A DNA stretch of 64,000 nucleotides from assembly GCA_009782825.1 (NCBI GenBank), contig WRII01000001.1:112956-176955 (forward strand), read 5' to 3'. The notes under the pieces are model-generated. The model was given only the letters and a program-made list of their open reading frames with translations, ran no database searches and had not been told where the DNA came from. Shown one piece after another: positions 46,287-55,229 of this stretch. Made by a program: the position numbers and the translations under genes. The number at the start of each line of letters is the position of its first letter. The first letter of the stretch is position 1. This DNA comes from Peptococcaceae bacterium. Its GTDB lineage: Bacteria; Bacillota; Desulfitobacteriia; Desulfitobacteriales; Syntrophobotulaceae.

Positions 46287-47075
46287 ATGTGGAGCAGAGA
46301 ATTTTTAAAAACCCATGCTAAGGGCGTCTTGCGAAAACATTATTGGATGGTTTTCCTGGCGTGTTTTATTTTTACGATTATCAGCGGGGTTGGCGGGTCC
46401 ATCAGCAGTGTATTTAGCAATGCGGCGAGCCTTGTAACTTCTGGTTATTCCGTTTATGAGGGTCAGTTCTTGATAACTCTTGGGGTCACAATGCTTGTGG
46501 TAGCCTTTATCACAATACTTATCGGGTATGCTTTAAAAATATTTGTGTTGAATCTGATCGAAGTGGGACTCTGCCGCTATTTAATGGAGACGCGCTTGGA
46601 GAAGGTTGATCTGGGAACGCTCTTCTGGGCTTTTCGGGAAGGGAGATATATGAAGGTGGTGAAAACCATGTTTTTCTATGACCTTCATATCTTTCTCTGG
46701 TCGCTGTTGTTTATAATTCCTGGGATTGTTAAATATTATCAGTATCGGTATGTGCCCTATATTTTAGCTGAAAACCCTGACATAGATACCCGCCGTGTCC
46801 TGGACTTAAGCCGGACAATGACTCATGGGGAAAAGGGGAGTATCTTTGTTCTGGATCTCTCTTTTCTGGGGTGGGGGATCCTGGGGTGTATTGCCTGCTG
46901 TGGAATCGGGATTTATTTTCTGGTTCCCTATATGGAAGCCACATATGCTGAGCTGTATGCTTTTGTGCGAGAGCGTTCTCTGGATCAGAATATCGCGGAT
47001 TCTAACGAGCTTAAGGGTTTTGAGGGCCCACCGTCCTATCCGCACCCATATTCTCCGGGGCCTCCTCAAAACTGA
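46287..47075 (+). CDS. DUF975 family membrane protein
   Basis: 262 residues; AAGGAGATG before the ATG. Six or so membrane helices with the family hallmarks: LNLIEVGLCRYLMETR, FWAFREGRYMKVVKTMF, LWSLLFIIPGIVKYYQYRYV and PYILAENPDIDTRRVLDLSR. Function of the family is unknown. A dispersed repeat follows the stop by seven bases. Confidence 0.88.
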   Translation: MWSREFLKTHAKGVLRKHYWMVFLACFIFTIISGVGGSISSVFSNAASLVTSGYSVYEGQFLITLGVTMLVVAFITILIGYALKIFVLNLIEVGLCRYLMETRLEKVDLGTLFWAFREGRYMKVVKTMFFYDLHIFLWSLLFIIPGIVKYYQYRYVPYILAENPDIDTRRVLDLSRTMTHGEKGSIFVLDLSFLGWGILGCIACCGIGIYFLVPYMEATYAELYAFVRERSLDQNIADSNELKGFEGPPSYPHPYSPGPPQN

Positions 47076-47081
47076 TAGTCC

Positions 47082-47174
47082 CTTACAGACGCGAAGCGTC
47101 AATAAAAAACAAAAAAATCCAATACTGACCACTAACCACTGATCACTGACCACTTGCGGGCAAAGCCCGCATTA
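47082..47174 (-). repeat. GTCAGTGG-rich dispersed repeat, copy E (inverted)
   Basis: AGTCCCTTACAGACGCGAAG with the GACGCGAAGCGTC hairpin, AATAAAAAACAAAAAAATCC, rows of ACCACTAA/ATCACTGACC, and the GCGGGCAAAGCCCGC hairpin. It fills nearly all of the gap between the DUF975 gene and the peptidase gene. Confidence 0.85.
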
Positions 47175-47197
47175 GTGGGATAAACGGAGGGAACCTT

Positions 47198-48349
47198 ATG
47201 TCTTTTGTTGTGGATGAATTCATCAAACTGACGTCTATCAACAGTCCGCCTAAAAAGGAAGGGGTATTGGGCCGTTACCTTGTTGAACAGCTGACCCGCT
47301 TGGGATGCGCAGTGACCATAGATGACTCGGCACAAGCCACAGGGAGTGATATGGGCAATATTATTGCGCGGCATCCGGGGTGTTCAGGGTCTTTGGGGTC
47401 TTCAGGCGCAGAAGGGGCGGCTCAGGTTCCTGTGCTGCTGTTGTCGGCCCATATGGATACGGTGACGGCGACGGAAGGGATGACGCCTCAGAGGTGTGGA
47501 GACCGTCTGGTGAGCAACGGAGAAACTGTTCTTGGGGCTGATGATAAGGCGGGAATCGCCATGATCTTAGGTCTCTTGGAGGTAGTGCAGAGAGACGCGG
47601 CTCTCTCCTGCCCGCCTTTGGAAATTGTCCTGACGGTGCAGGAAGAGGTGGGTCTGGTTGGATGCCGCGGGTTGACAGAGCCGCTTCAAGGGGCTTATGG
47701 ATATGTGCTGGATGGGGATGGGGATGTGGGGTCTGTGGTGAATCGAGCGCCTACTCATACGGTTATGACTCTCAAGGTGCGAGGGCGGGCGGCTCACGCG
47801 GGTGCGGAGCCGGAGAAGGGGATCAACGCTATTGTGGTGGCTGCGGAGGCAATTGCGCAGATCCGATCCGGCCGCATTGATCTGGAGACCACAAGCAATT
47901 TTGGCACGATTCACGGCGGTAAGGCTATGAATATTGTGGCTGAGGATGTGGAGATTACGGCGGAGGTGCGCAGCCTTTCTCCCCAGCGTATGGAGGCGGA
48001 GGTGCAGCGGATTCTCGATGTTTTTGAACGGGCTTGTGCGGAGAAAGGGGCCGGCCTGCAGGTGGAAAAAGAGGTTCACTATCAGGCGTATTCTCTGGCG
48101 GATGATCATCCGCTGATCTGTATGGCCCGGGAGGCGGCCCAGGCCACTGGGGAGGCTTTTGTTCTGGAAGCGACGGGAGCGGGATCGGACGCCAATATTT
48201 TCAATGAACGGGGAGTGCCGTGTACGGTGCTGGGTATTGGGATGACGGAACCGCATACGATTGTGGAATCTATTGCGGTGGATCAGCTGGAGAAGGGTGT
48301 GGCGCTTTTGGTGGAGATTGTGAAAAGGGCGGCAAGGCAAAAGGCGTAA
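47198..48349 (+). CDS. M20 family tripeptidase-like metallopeptidase (PepT-like)
   Basis: 383 residues; ACGGAGGG before the ATG. Metal and catalytic residues appear in LLSAHMDTVT, VLGADDKAGIAM, TVQEEVGLVGCRG and GYVLDGDGDVG; the dimerisation domain VMTLKVRGRAAHAGAEPEKG follows. It fits the PepT-like clade TIGR01883. A variable Gly/Ser stretch (HPGCSGSLGSSGAEGAAQ) interrupts the region before the first metal ligand. Cytoplasmic peptide breakdown is the likely role. Confidence 0.88.
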   Translation: MSFVVDEFIKLTSINSPPKKEGVLGRYLVEQLTRLGCAVTIDDSAQATGSDMGNIIARHPGCSGSLGSSGAEGAAQVPVLLLSAHMDTVTATEGMTPQRCGDRLVSNGETVLGADDKAGIAMILGLLEVVQRDAALSCPPLEIVLTVQEEVGLVGCRGLTEPLQGAYGYVLDGDGDVGSVVNRAPTHTVMTLKVRGRAAHAGAEPEKGINAIVVAAEAIAQIRSGRIDLETTSNFGTIHGGKAMNIVAEDVEITAEVRSLSPQRMEAEVQRILDVFERACAEKGAGLQVEKEVHYQAYSLADDHPLICMAREAAQATGEAFVLEATGAGSDANIFNERGVPCTVLGIGMTEPHTIVESIAVDQLEKGVALLVEIVKRAARQKA

Positions 48350-48371
48350 AAGGGGTAAAAGAGGTTGTTGA

Positions 48372-48401
48372 TTGACGTGTTTATCAGCTCTATGGTATAG
48401 T
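48372..48401 (+). promoter_or_regulatory. Promoter of the second AAA/DUF4143 gene
   Basis: TTGACG and TATAGT, 18 bp apart, 22 bp before the ATG. Confidence 0.7.
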
Positions 48402-48403
48402 AA

Positions 48404-48420
48404 GTGTGAGGTGATCACAC
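48404..48420 (+). promoter_or_regulatory. Inverted repeat covering the ribosome site
   Basis: GTGTGA-GGTGA-TCACAC encloses the GAGGTGA ribosome site three bases before the ATG at 48424 and directly follows the -10 box. It could be an operator or an RNA hairpin that hides the ribosome site. Confidence 0.5.
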
Positions 48421-48423
48421 TTT

Positions 48424-49719
48424 ATGGAACGTAAAATCGCAAAAAAACTATTGGCATGGAAAGATGCCTCGAACAGACAGCCCCTTCTCCTGCAAGGCGC
48501 ACGGCAGGTGGGTAAGACCCATGCTCTGTTGTCATTTGGGAGGGAGAATTATAAAAATGTTGCCTATTTTAGTATGGAGGAATCCCAGAAGGTCCCCATT
48601 ATCTTTGAACGTGATCTAAACCCGGAGCGGATTATCAAAGAGCTTGCTGCCCATAACAGCCAAACGATACTGCCGGAAGACACCCTGATTATTTTTGATG
48701 AAATTCAAGCTTGCGAACAGGCGTTGACCTCCCTCAAATATTTTGCTGAAAGAGCCCCACAGTATCACATCATCGCAGCGGGAAGCTTGCTTGGTGTGGC
48801 CGTGAAACGTGAAAAATTTTCTTTTCCTGTTGGCAAGGTCGACATGCTTTATCTTTATCCAATGGACTTTGAGGAATTTCTGTGGGCAATCGGACAAGAG
48901 AGACTTTGCGCATTAATCCGTGAATCTTATGAAGAATTTATGCCAATGTCCCTTCATGACACAGCAATGGATTTATACAAAACATATCTTGTGATTGGCG
49001 GTATGCCTCGAGTGGTGCAGGAATATGCCAATAAGAGGGACTTTGATTTTGTGGTAGCCCTGCAGCGCACACTGAACGATTCGTATATTGCAGATATGGC
49101 GAAATACGCTACTCCTCAGGAAACCACCCGGATCATGGCGGCGTGGGCGTCGGTTCCGGCGCAGCTTGCTAAAGAAAACCGCAAATTTCAATATAAGGTC
49201 ATAAGATCCGGGGCCCGGGCAAAAGATTATGAAGTCGCGCTGGATTGGCTGAAAGCAGCCGGCATGATAAATAAGTGCATTCATGTCACCGAGGGGAAGC
49301 TGCCTTTGTCGGGTTACGCGGAAAATGAGTCGTTCAAGGTTTATATGGTGGACACAGGGCTGCTTTGTTCTAAACTCGATATTGTGTCAACTGTGGTGAT
49401 ACATACTCCCCACAGTTTTGACGGTTTTAAGGGGGCTTTGGCTGAAAACTATATCTGCCAGGCGCTGGTTGCAAACGGTATTACCCCTTACTATTGGAGT
49501 TCCCAAGGCAAGGCAGAGGTGGATTTTGTCTTTCAGGACAGGCAGGGCAATATCATTCCACTGGAAGCAAAGTCGACTGATAATGTGCGTTCGAAAAGTT
49601 TACGGAGCTATCGGGATATCTATAAACCTTTGTACTCCATCCGAGTATCAGCAAAAAACTTTGGTTTTGAGAACGGGATCAAGAGTATCCCGCTTTACGC
49701 ATTGTTTTGTTTCGTATAG
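48424..49719 (+). CDS. AAA ATPase with DUF4143 domain, second member
   Basis: 431 residues. LLLQGARQVGKTHALLSFG is the Walker A region, TLIIFDEIQ Walker B, and AAGSLLGVAV the sensor region. The C-terminal DUF4143 part shows GALAENYICQALVANGITPY, then KAEVDFVFQDRQGNIIPLEA with PD-(D/E)XK-type acidic residues and lysine. It is a clear but distant homologue of the gene at 15337 (the same order of motifs, perhaps 40 percent identity by eye). Its 3' neighbour is another ATPase with nuclease-like tail. Family function unknown. Confidence 0.88.
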   Translation: MERKIAKKLLAWKDASNRQPLLLQGARQVGKTHALLSFGRENYKNVAYFSMEESQKVPIIFERDLNPERIIKELAAHNSQTILPEDTLIIFDEIQACEQALTSLKYFAERAPQYHIIAAGSLLGVAVKREKFSFPVGKVDMLYLYPMDFEEFLWAIGQERLCALIRESYEEFMPMSLHDTAMDLYKTYLVIGGMPRVVQEYANKRDFDFVVALQRTLNDSYIADMAKYATPQETTRIMAAWASVPAQLAKENRKFQYKVIRSGARAKDYEVALDWLKAAGMINKCIHVTEGKLPLSGYAENESFKVYMVDTGLLCSKLDIVSTVVIHTPHSFDGFKGALAENYICQALVANGITPYYWSSQGKAEVDFVFQDRQGNIIPLEAKSTDNVRSKSLRSYRDIYKPLYSIRVSAKNFGFENGIKSIPLYALFCFV

Positions 49720-49740
49720 GTAGGCAAAAGGAGGCCTTAT

Positions 49741-51312
49741 ATGTGTAAATTCAATGTAACTGGATTGTGTATCCCTGAAGAAGATTATATGGTAGATATC
49801 AGTGACAAGATAGAGCAAATTAAAAAGTTAGTAGATGCCCGCAGCTATTTCACGATCAATCGGGCCAGGCAGTATGGAAAAACCACAACATTGGCCTATC
49901 TTGAAAAAACCCTGAAAGATGAATACATCGTTATATCTACCAGCTTTGAAGGCGTTGGCGATGAAAGCTTTGCTTTACAAGAAAGTTTTTGCCTGATGTT
50001 CCTCAGGAAAATATTCAGGGCTCTTGAATTCACATCAGTGCCTGAGGCATACAAAAAGGAGTGGCTCGGCAGCGATATATCTACCTTCGATCTGTTGAGC
50101 GATCATATTACCAGAATGTGTAAAGATAAAAAAGTTGTTCTGATGATTGATGAAGTAGACAAGACAAGCAACAACCGCATCTTCATACATTTTCTTGGCA
50201 TGCTGCGCAACAAATTTCTGGCTCGAAAGAACGGGAAAGATTATACATTCCATAGCGTCATACTTGCAGGGGTATATGATATCAAAAATATAAAGCTGAA
50301 GATGGTCAGCGAAGGCTCCTACCAGCCTGCACCCGAAGAAAACAAGCTATACAATTCGCCATGGAACATAGCTATAGACTTCGAGGTGGATATGTCCTTT
50401 AATGACGCCGAGATCGCCACCATGCTCGCTGAATACGAAAGGGACCACAGGACAAATATGGACATTCCTGCTATTTCCGAAGAGATACACACCTATACAA
50501 ACGGCTATCCCTATTTAGTCTCAAGAATATGTAAACATATCGATGAAAAACTGGATAGGAATTGGACTTCCCAAGGGGTGCAAAACGCTGTCCAGATACT
50601 CCTCAACGAAAGAAATACATTATTTGATGATATCTATAAAAACCTTGAAAACAACAAAGAGTTATACAATTTCATCTATGGCATCCTTATTCTGGGCGAA
50701 AGATATAACTTCAAATTTGGCAATCCAGTTGTAGAGTTAGCCCACACCTTTGGCGTCATAGAGAATAATAATGGTGTTGCGGCCCTATCAAATAGAATTT
50801 TTGAAGTACTTATTTATGAATACTTCATTTCAAAAGAACAGACACGTGAAGGAAAAAGGATGATCAAAGGTGTTCTCGCGTCTGACATTATTTATGACAG
50901 GAGGTTCAATATGCAGGTGTGCCTGGAAAAATTTGCGGCGCACTACTATGAGATGTTCTGCGAAAAGGATACCGAATTTCTCGAGAGGCATGGCCGTTTA
51001 TTGTTTTTGTCATACTTGCGGCCGCTGATCAATGGGTATGGCTTCTACCACATAGAAAGCGAAACAAGAAATCAACGCCGTATGGATATTGTGGTAGACT
51101 TTAACAGGGAGCAGTTTATCATAGAACTGAAGATCTGGCATGGCGAAAAGTACAAGCAAGAAGCCTATGTACAGATGCTCGATTATATGGAGAGCAAGAA
51201 CGCAGATACAGGCTATCTGCTCACATTCGATTTTCGCAAAAGCATAGATAAAAAGCCATACGCGGAGTGGGTAGAACTGAGCGGCAAACGTATATTTGAT
51301 GTTGTACTATAA
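49741..51312 (+). CDS. AAA-ATPase-like protein with PD-(D/E)XK nuclease-like tail
   Basis: 523 residues; AAAGGAGG before the ATG. N-terminal ATPase-like domain: YFTINRARQYGKTTTLAYLE as Walker A, VVLMIDEVDKTSNN as Walker B. The middle has TYTNGYPYLVSRICKHID. The C-terminal part has ETRNQRRMDIVVDFNREQFI followed by IELKIWHGEKYKQEAY and LLTFDFRK, the D...ExK arrangement of the DUF1703-type nuclease fold. This pairing (PF09820 plus PF08011 type) is common in Bacteroidetes and Clostridia, often in many copies, with unknown function. It is 21 bp after the DUF4143 gene. Confidence 0.87.
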   Translation: MCKFNVTGLCIPEEDYMVDISDKIEQIKKLVDARSYFTINRARQYGKTTTLAYLEKTLKDEYIVISTSFEGVGDESFALQESFCLMFLRKIFRALEFTSVPEAYKKEWLGSDISTFDLLSDHITRMCKDKKVVLMIDEVDKTSNNRIFIHFLGMLRNKFLARKNGKDYTFHSVILAGVYDIKNIKLKMVSEGSYQPAPEENKLYNSPWNIAIDFEVDMSFNDAEIATMLAEYERDHRTNMDIPAISEEIHTYTNGYPYLVSRICKHIDEKLDRNWTSQGVQNAVQILLNERNTLFDDIYKNLENNKELYNFIYGILILGERYNFKFGNPVVELAHTFGVIENNNGVAALSNRIFEVLIYEYFISKEQTREGKRMIKGVLASDIIYDRRFNMQVCLEKFAAHYYEMFCEKDTEFLERHGRLLFLSYLRPLINGYGFYHIESETRNQRRMDIVVDFNREQFIIELKIWHGEKYKQEAYVQMLDYMESKNADTGYLLTFDFRKSIDKKPYAEWVELSGKRIFDVVL

Positions 51313-51380
51313 AGAAAAAAGCAAAAATAAATTGGACGTAAATTGGAAAATAAATTGAAAAAAAAGAAGAAAAAATGTGG

Positions 51381-51409
51381 TTGACAAACAGCTCAGGATT
51401 CCCTATAAT
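51381..51409 (+). promoter_or_regulatory. Consensus promoter of the tRNA gene
   Basis: Perfect TTGACA and perfect TATAAT at 17-bp spacing, 55 bp before the tRNA. Confidence 0.9.
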
Positions 51410-51463
51410 ATTTGTTGTTTATATATGTGGAATTCTAATTTCAGCAGAAAAACTTTTGCGCTT

Positions 51464-51538
51464 TGGGGTATCGCCAAGCGGTAAGGCACCGGACTCTGAC
51501 TCCGGCATTCGGTGGTTCGAATCCATCTACCCCAGCCA
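51464..51538 (+). tRNA. tRNA-Gln, anticodon CTG
   Basis: Acceptor stem TGGGGTA/TACCCCA, D arm with AAGCGGTAAGG, anticodon stem CCGGA/TCCGG around the loop CTCTGAC (anticodon CTG, reads CAG), T arm GGTTCGAATCC, and a genome-encoded CCA. All four stems pair. It follows a consensus promoter and precedes the CorC-type gene by 30 bp. Confidence 0.96.
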
Positions 51539-51568
51539 TTTCTCCATTTTAAGTGAGTGTGATTAAAG

Positions 51569-52975
51569 TTGGACGATCCTTTATCGTCAGGGTTGATGAT
51601 TCTTCTAGCGTTGCTCTTGGTCGCGCTGAACGCGCTTTTTGTGGCAGCGGAGTTTTCCTTTGTCAGGGTGCGTCCGACCCGTATTGAACAATTGGTCTTG
51701 GAAGGGAACAGCAGGGCCAAATATGTGAGTTTTGGCTTGAAAAAATTGGATGGATATCTGTCTGTGTGCCAGCTGGGGATTACGCTGGCCAGCTTGGGGT
51801 TGGGCTGGTTGGGAGAGCCGGCTGTTGGAGGTCTTCTTGAGGCTTTCTTTGGAAACATCGGGCTTCATGTGCCTGAGGCTGTTGTGAGTACGATTGCTGT
51901 GGCAGCGGCGTTTTTCTTGATTACGTCTTTACATGTGATCTTTGGAGAATTGGCGCCCAAGACGGTGGCGATACAAAAGGCGGAGGCTATAGCCTTGTTT
52001 TTGGCGTGGCCTATGCGTGTGTTCTATACAGTGTTTTATCCGGGGGTGCTGCTTTTTAACGGAGCGGCCAATTTCTTTGTCCGGCTTTTCAAGATAAAAC
52101 CGGCGACGGAATCGGAAATGACCCATACTCAGGAAGAATTGCAGGTCTTGATCAGTGATTCTTATAAGAGCGGCCATATTGGAGAGACGGAGCAGACCAT
52201 GCTGCAAAATGTATTTTATTTTGAAGAGCTGGTGGCCTGTGATGTGATGCTGCCGCGTCCGGATGTTGATTTCTTGTATCAGGACAAAAGTATCGAGGAG
52301 AACATTGAGATTGCCCGGGCGTCGGGGCACACACGCTATCCGGTCTGCGATGGGACGGCGGATAATATCTTGGGGTTCGTGCATATCAAGGACTTGTTCT
52401 TCTTGGCGTTTCAGATGCGGGAGGAGGGCACATCACGGAACACCAGAGAGAAGGAAAGCGCGGGACTCTTGAGAGAAAGAAGGGACCTGTCTCTGAAGAA
52501 TGTGATGCGTGAGGTGGAGTTTATCCCCGAATATTTGCCGCTGGCCCAATTGTTGCATAAATTTCAGAAAGACAAGCAGCAGCTTGCTGTGGTTGTGGAT
52601 GAGTACGGAATCAATGTGGGGATTGTAACTATGGAGGATATTTTGGAAGAACTGGTCGGGGATATTCAGGATGAATTCGACAAGGAGGATCCGGAGATCA
52701 CCCAGGATTCTGATGGCAGCTTCAGCGTATCCGGGAAAATGCTGATTGATGATCTGGTGAGTTATCTGAAGCTGGATTATGACGAAGAAGAAAATGATTA
52801 TAATACGGTGGCGGGGTATGTGATTGGGTTTATGAATCGTATTCCGGAGGAGGGCGATGTGGCTGAGATCGGCACGGCGCGCTTTGAAATTACGAAGATG
52901 GAAGGCTTGCGTATTGACCGTATGAAGGTTACGGATATGGGGAAGGAAGAGGCTCTGTTGGCGGCTGATAATTGA
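51569..52975 (+). CDS. CNNM/CorC/HlyC family membrane protein with CBS domains
   Basis: 468 residues. An N-terminal DUF21 domain with about four membrane helices (LILLALLLVALNALFVAAEF-like start, GITLASLGLGWLGEP, HVIFGELAPKTVAIQKAE), a CBS pair at about 210-345 (MLPRPDVDFLY, YGINVGIVTMEDILEELVGD), and the C-terminal CorC_HlyC domain (FSVSGKMLIDDLVSYLKLDY, YNTVAGYVIGFMNRIPEEGD). Linked to magnesium or cobalt efflux. The TTG at 51569 is a weak start; the ATG at 51596 is possible. A stretch of about 25 charged residues (RNTREKESAGLLRERRDL) lengthens the CBS linker. Confidence 0.92.
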   Translation: MDDPLSSGLMILLALLLVALNALFVAAEFSFVRVRPTRIEQLVLEGNSRAKYVSFGLKKLDGYLSVCQLGITLASLGLGWLGEPAVGGLLEAFFGNIGLHVPEAVVSTIAVAAAFFLITSLHVIFGELAPKTVAIQKAEAIALFLAWPMRVFYTVFYPGVLLFNGAANFFVRLFKIKPATESEMTHTQEELQVLISDSYKSGHIGETEQTMLQNVFYFEELVACDVMLPRPDVDFLYQDKSIEENIEIARASGHTRYPVCDGTADNILGFVHIKDLFFLAFQMREEGTSRNTREKESAGLLRERRDLSLKNVMREVEFIPEYLPLAQLLHKFQKDKQQLAVVVDEYGINVGIVTMEDILEELVGDIQDEFDKEDPEITQDSDGSFSVSGKMLIDDLVSYLKLDYDEEENDYNTVAGYVIGFMNRIPEEGDVAEIGTARFEITKMEGLRIDRMKVTDMGKEEALLAADN

Positions 52976-53110
52976 TAAGATGGATGTATGAGAGAGAGGT
53001 TTTCTTTGCAAACTAACAGTAAGGGGCTGTAAAAAGAGTTCTCACAGCCGAAGGATATCCCCTTTACTGGAGGATATCCGCTCGCAAGACTTTTTAAGGA
53101 GGATGCTGTT

Positions 53111-53506
53111 ATGCACGAAGAAGACAGTGTTATGCACCATATTGTCAACACCAATAAAGAGATTCCTGTCCCGCGCTCAGACGCGCTCAGTATTGTGGCG
53201 TTGATCAAGGATTCGGGCCATGTTGAAGGATACGAGTTGTCTGATGGCACTGCCGTTAGCCGGGAAGTGGGTGTACAGATGGCACGGGATGGAATGATTA
53301 AGGGTGTCGCTGTTGCCCAGAAAAAAGATACGGAATATCTGCGCTCTTTGCCCGATGATTCTGAGGGCAATAACTTGGGCAGTCTGCCGACACGCGACAT
53401 GGATTCGTTTTTTGTGGACGAGGAGTGGGAAATGGACGTGATGGGCGAGCGTGCTTATGGGGAATCGGCTTTCGGAGAATCTTCCCTGAGCCAGGACAGG
53501 CCTTAA
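53111..53506 (+). CDS. DUF3892-like protein
   Basis: 131 residues with AAGGAGG upstream. The block IVALIKDSGHVEGYELSDGT followed by REVGVQMARDGMIKGVAVAQ and YLRSLPDDSEGNNLGSLP is the DUF3892 pattern (query, then GY-L-D, then D-I-KGV, then YLRS). The family is small, soluble and of unknown function. The acidic tail (DEEWEMDVMGERAYGESA) is an extension. A GGATATCC repeat pair (53054 and 53074) lies before its ribosome site. Confidence 0.75.
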   Translation: MHEEDSVMHHIVNTNKEIPVPRSDALSIVALIKDSGHVEGYELSDGTAVSREVGVQMARDGMIKGVAVAQKKDTEYLRSLPDDSEGNNLGSLPTRDMDSFFVDEEWEMDVMGERAYGESAFGESSLSQDRP

Positions 53507-53623
53507 GCGATTCCTAAAAAGATCCTTAAACACCTATTATTTCTAAAAAAACGACGAGAGTAGTCCTTGCTTAAAAAAGGAAATAGAGGACACAAGAAGA
53601 ATATCTCTAAGGACAAGAACACA

Positions 53624-53691
53624 GGCGCCTTTTCCCAGATGAAGGCAATGCGTTGCCAGCTTTGCGGAGATAACCGCCGGAAAAGAACGCC
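53624..53691 (+). ncRNA. Candidate structured RNA (three-way junction)
   Basis: GGCG-C-CTTTTCC at 53624-53635 pairs with GGAAAAG-AA-CGCC at 53679-53691 (11 pairs, one small internal loop). Inside are two hairpins: GGCAA/TTGCC with loop TGCG, and GCGG/CCGC with loop AGATAA. The closing stem is long enough to be unlikely by chance, but no known RNA class could be matched. Confidence 0.35.
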
Positions 53692-53949
53692 ATAGAAATA
53701 AGCAGTATGATAGTGCAGGAAGTTCAGGAAGTGAGGGGTGGCGAAGAAGGGGGGTGTGCGCCTCGTCTTCTCAACTGGTTTTTTAAATCAGACCGATGCA
53801 GGCATTGAGCAATTCATAGCAGGAAGGGTATGTTTTTTTACGATCTCTGAAAAACCGCAAGTCGAAGAACTGAGCGCAGGGGGTTATGCGAAAATAGGAT
53901 GGACGACAACAAAATAGTGTTTCTTGGAATATACATTACAAGCGCACGT

Positions 53950-53973
53950 GAGCCGGGAGAGGCTCTTTTTTTT
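53950..53973 (+). terminator. Strong terminator in the gap before hybA-like gene
   Basis: GAGCC pairs with GGCTC around GGGAGA and is followed by eight T. It lies 440 bp past the DUF3892 gene, so it may end a separate RNA. Confidence 0.75.
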
Positions 53974-54262
53974 GCACCAGAATCAATTATTATAAAAACT
54001 TTTAATGATACTGATCAATTTATTTTCTGGCTTTTCCAATATTTCTTTATAGGGGGATAATTGATATTCTGTGTCCCTTGCTATATAATAAATTTGAGTG
54101 AATTTGTGCAAAAAAGGGCGCACACTGCTTTTTCCGGCACGTATCGTTAAGAGTGATTCCAAAGATAGGGGCTTCGCTGAAGGACATTAGCAGATAAAAG
54201 TACAAGATGAAGGGTCGCCTGTGCTAATGGACATCAGCTTTAATGAAGGAGGAGATCGAAGG

Positions 54263-55192
54263 ATGAGTGACAAAAAGCACCCAAGAAAAATATCGAGAAG
54301 ATCTTTTGTCAAGCTTGCCGGCGGGGCTGCACTGACAGGGGCTGCGGTGGGTCTGACCGGATGGTCGGAGGCGGCACATGCTGCTGATGATGCGCTGGGC
54401 GACGCGAAAGGGGTTCTGGTGGACATTCCAAAGTGTATCGGTTGTGAAAGTTGCAGCGTTGCCTGCAAAATCCACAATAAATTGGAATGGAAGCAAGAAG
54501 ATCAAGCGAAAACGGCTGAAGACCGTGCTCAGGATCCTGGGAAAGGTCTGAATGGCAGTATATGGACGTCTATCAATCTTTATAAGGTGGCGCCTAAAGG
54601 CAGCCGGGTAAAAAACCGGTTTGTCAAGACACAGTGTTTCCATTGTCAGGATCCGGCATGTGTTGCAGCCTGTTTTGCCAAGGCTTTTCAGAAAACTCCC
54701 GAGGGGCCGGTGGTATATGATCAAGGCCTCTGTGTAGGCTGCCGGTACTGTATGATGGCGTGTCCGTTCAATATCATCAAATACGAATGGGAAAAATCTA
54801 TTCCCGGATGCAGTAAATGCCGGATGTGTTATGACCGTGTCATGGACGGGGAAGAGCCGGCATGCGTATCGGTGTGTCCATCAGGGGCTCTCACCTATGG
54901 CACGAGGAGCGCGCTGCTGAGGCAAGCGAGGGAGCGTGTGGCTGACCGGGGGGGGGACGTGTCCTATATTCCTCATATCTATGGGGAAAAGGAGGCGGGC
55001 GGAACGTCGTGGCTGTATATCTCTGATGTGCCTTTTGAGGAGATGCGTTTTCGGACAGATGTTCCCGTGGAGTCGATTCCTTCTTATTCGGAGGACTATA
55101 TGAAGATGACCCCTCTTGTCGGGGGGGCTTGGGCAGTGGTCTTGGGAGGGATTTACTGGCTGCGGAATAAGGGCAAGGAGCATCTGGACTAA
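54263..55192 (+). CDS. HybA-like periplasmic-facing ferredoxin (4 x [4Fe-4S], Tat-exported)
   Basis: 309 residues from the ATG at 54263 behind AAGGAGGAGATC. The Tat signal SRRSFVKLAGGAALTGAAVG directs folded export. Four cysteine clusters follow: CIGCESCSVAC, CFHCQDPACVAAC, CVGCRYCMMACP and CSKCRMCY with PACVSVCP. A C-terminal helix (LVGGAWAVVLGGIYWLRNKG) anchors it, as in E. coli HybA. It should pass electrons between an outer-face oxidoreductase and the HybB-like quinone site. The gene 37 bp downstream is that partner; no hydrogenase or molybdoenzyme catalytic subunit is within the window. Confidence 0.88.
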   Translation: MSDKKHPRKISRRSFVKLAGGAALTGAAVGLTGWSEAAHAADDALGDAKGVLVDIPKCIGCESCSVACKIHNKLEWKQEDQAKTAEDRAQDPGKGLNGSIWTSINLYKVAPKGSRVKNRFVKTQCFHCQDPACVAACFAKAFQKTPEGPVVYDQGLCVGCRYCMMACPFNIIKYEWEKSIPGCSKCRMCYDRVMDGEEPACVSVCPSGALTYGTRSALLRQARERVADRGGDVSYIPHIYGEKEAGGTSWLYISDVPFEEMRFRTDVPVESIPSYSEDYMKMTPLVGGAWAVVLGGIYWLRNKGKEHLD

Positions 55193-55229
55193 TTAAACTT
55201 GAACTTAAAGGACGAAGGGGGAACATAAC

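Larger units (their letters stand above)
53507..54262 (+). other. 756-bp gap with a structured RNA candidate and a terminator
   Basis: No protein-coding signal was seen. The stretch contains a possible three-way-junction RNA (53624-53691) and ends with a strong terminator at 53950-53973, so an independent transcript of about 350-400 nt is possible. Beyond the terminator is an AT-rich leader that should hold the hybA-like promoter; no confident boxes were found. Confidence 0.5.

Noticed and set aside
53636..53680. CAGATGA plus two hairpins, reminiscent of a hammerhead ribozyme core
   Set aside because: The required CTGATGA and GAAA core bases are not present.
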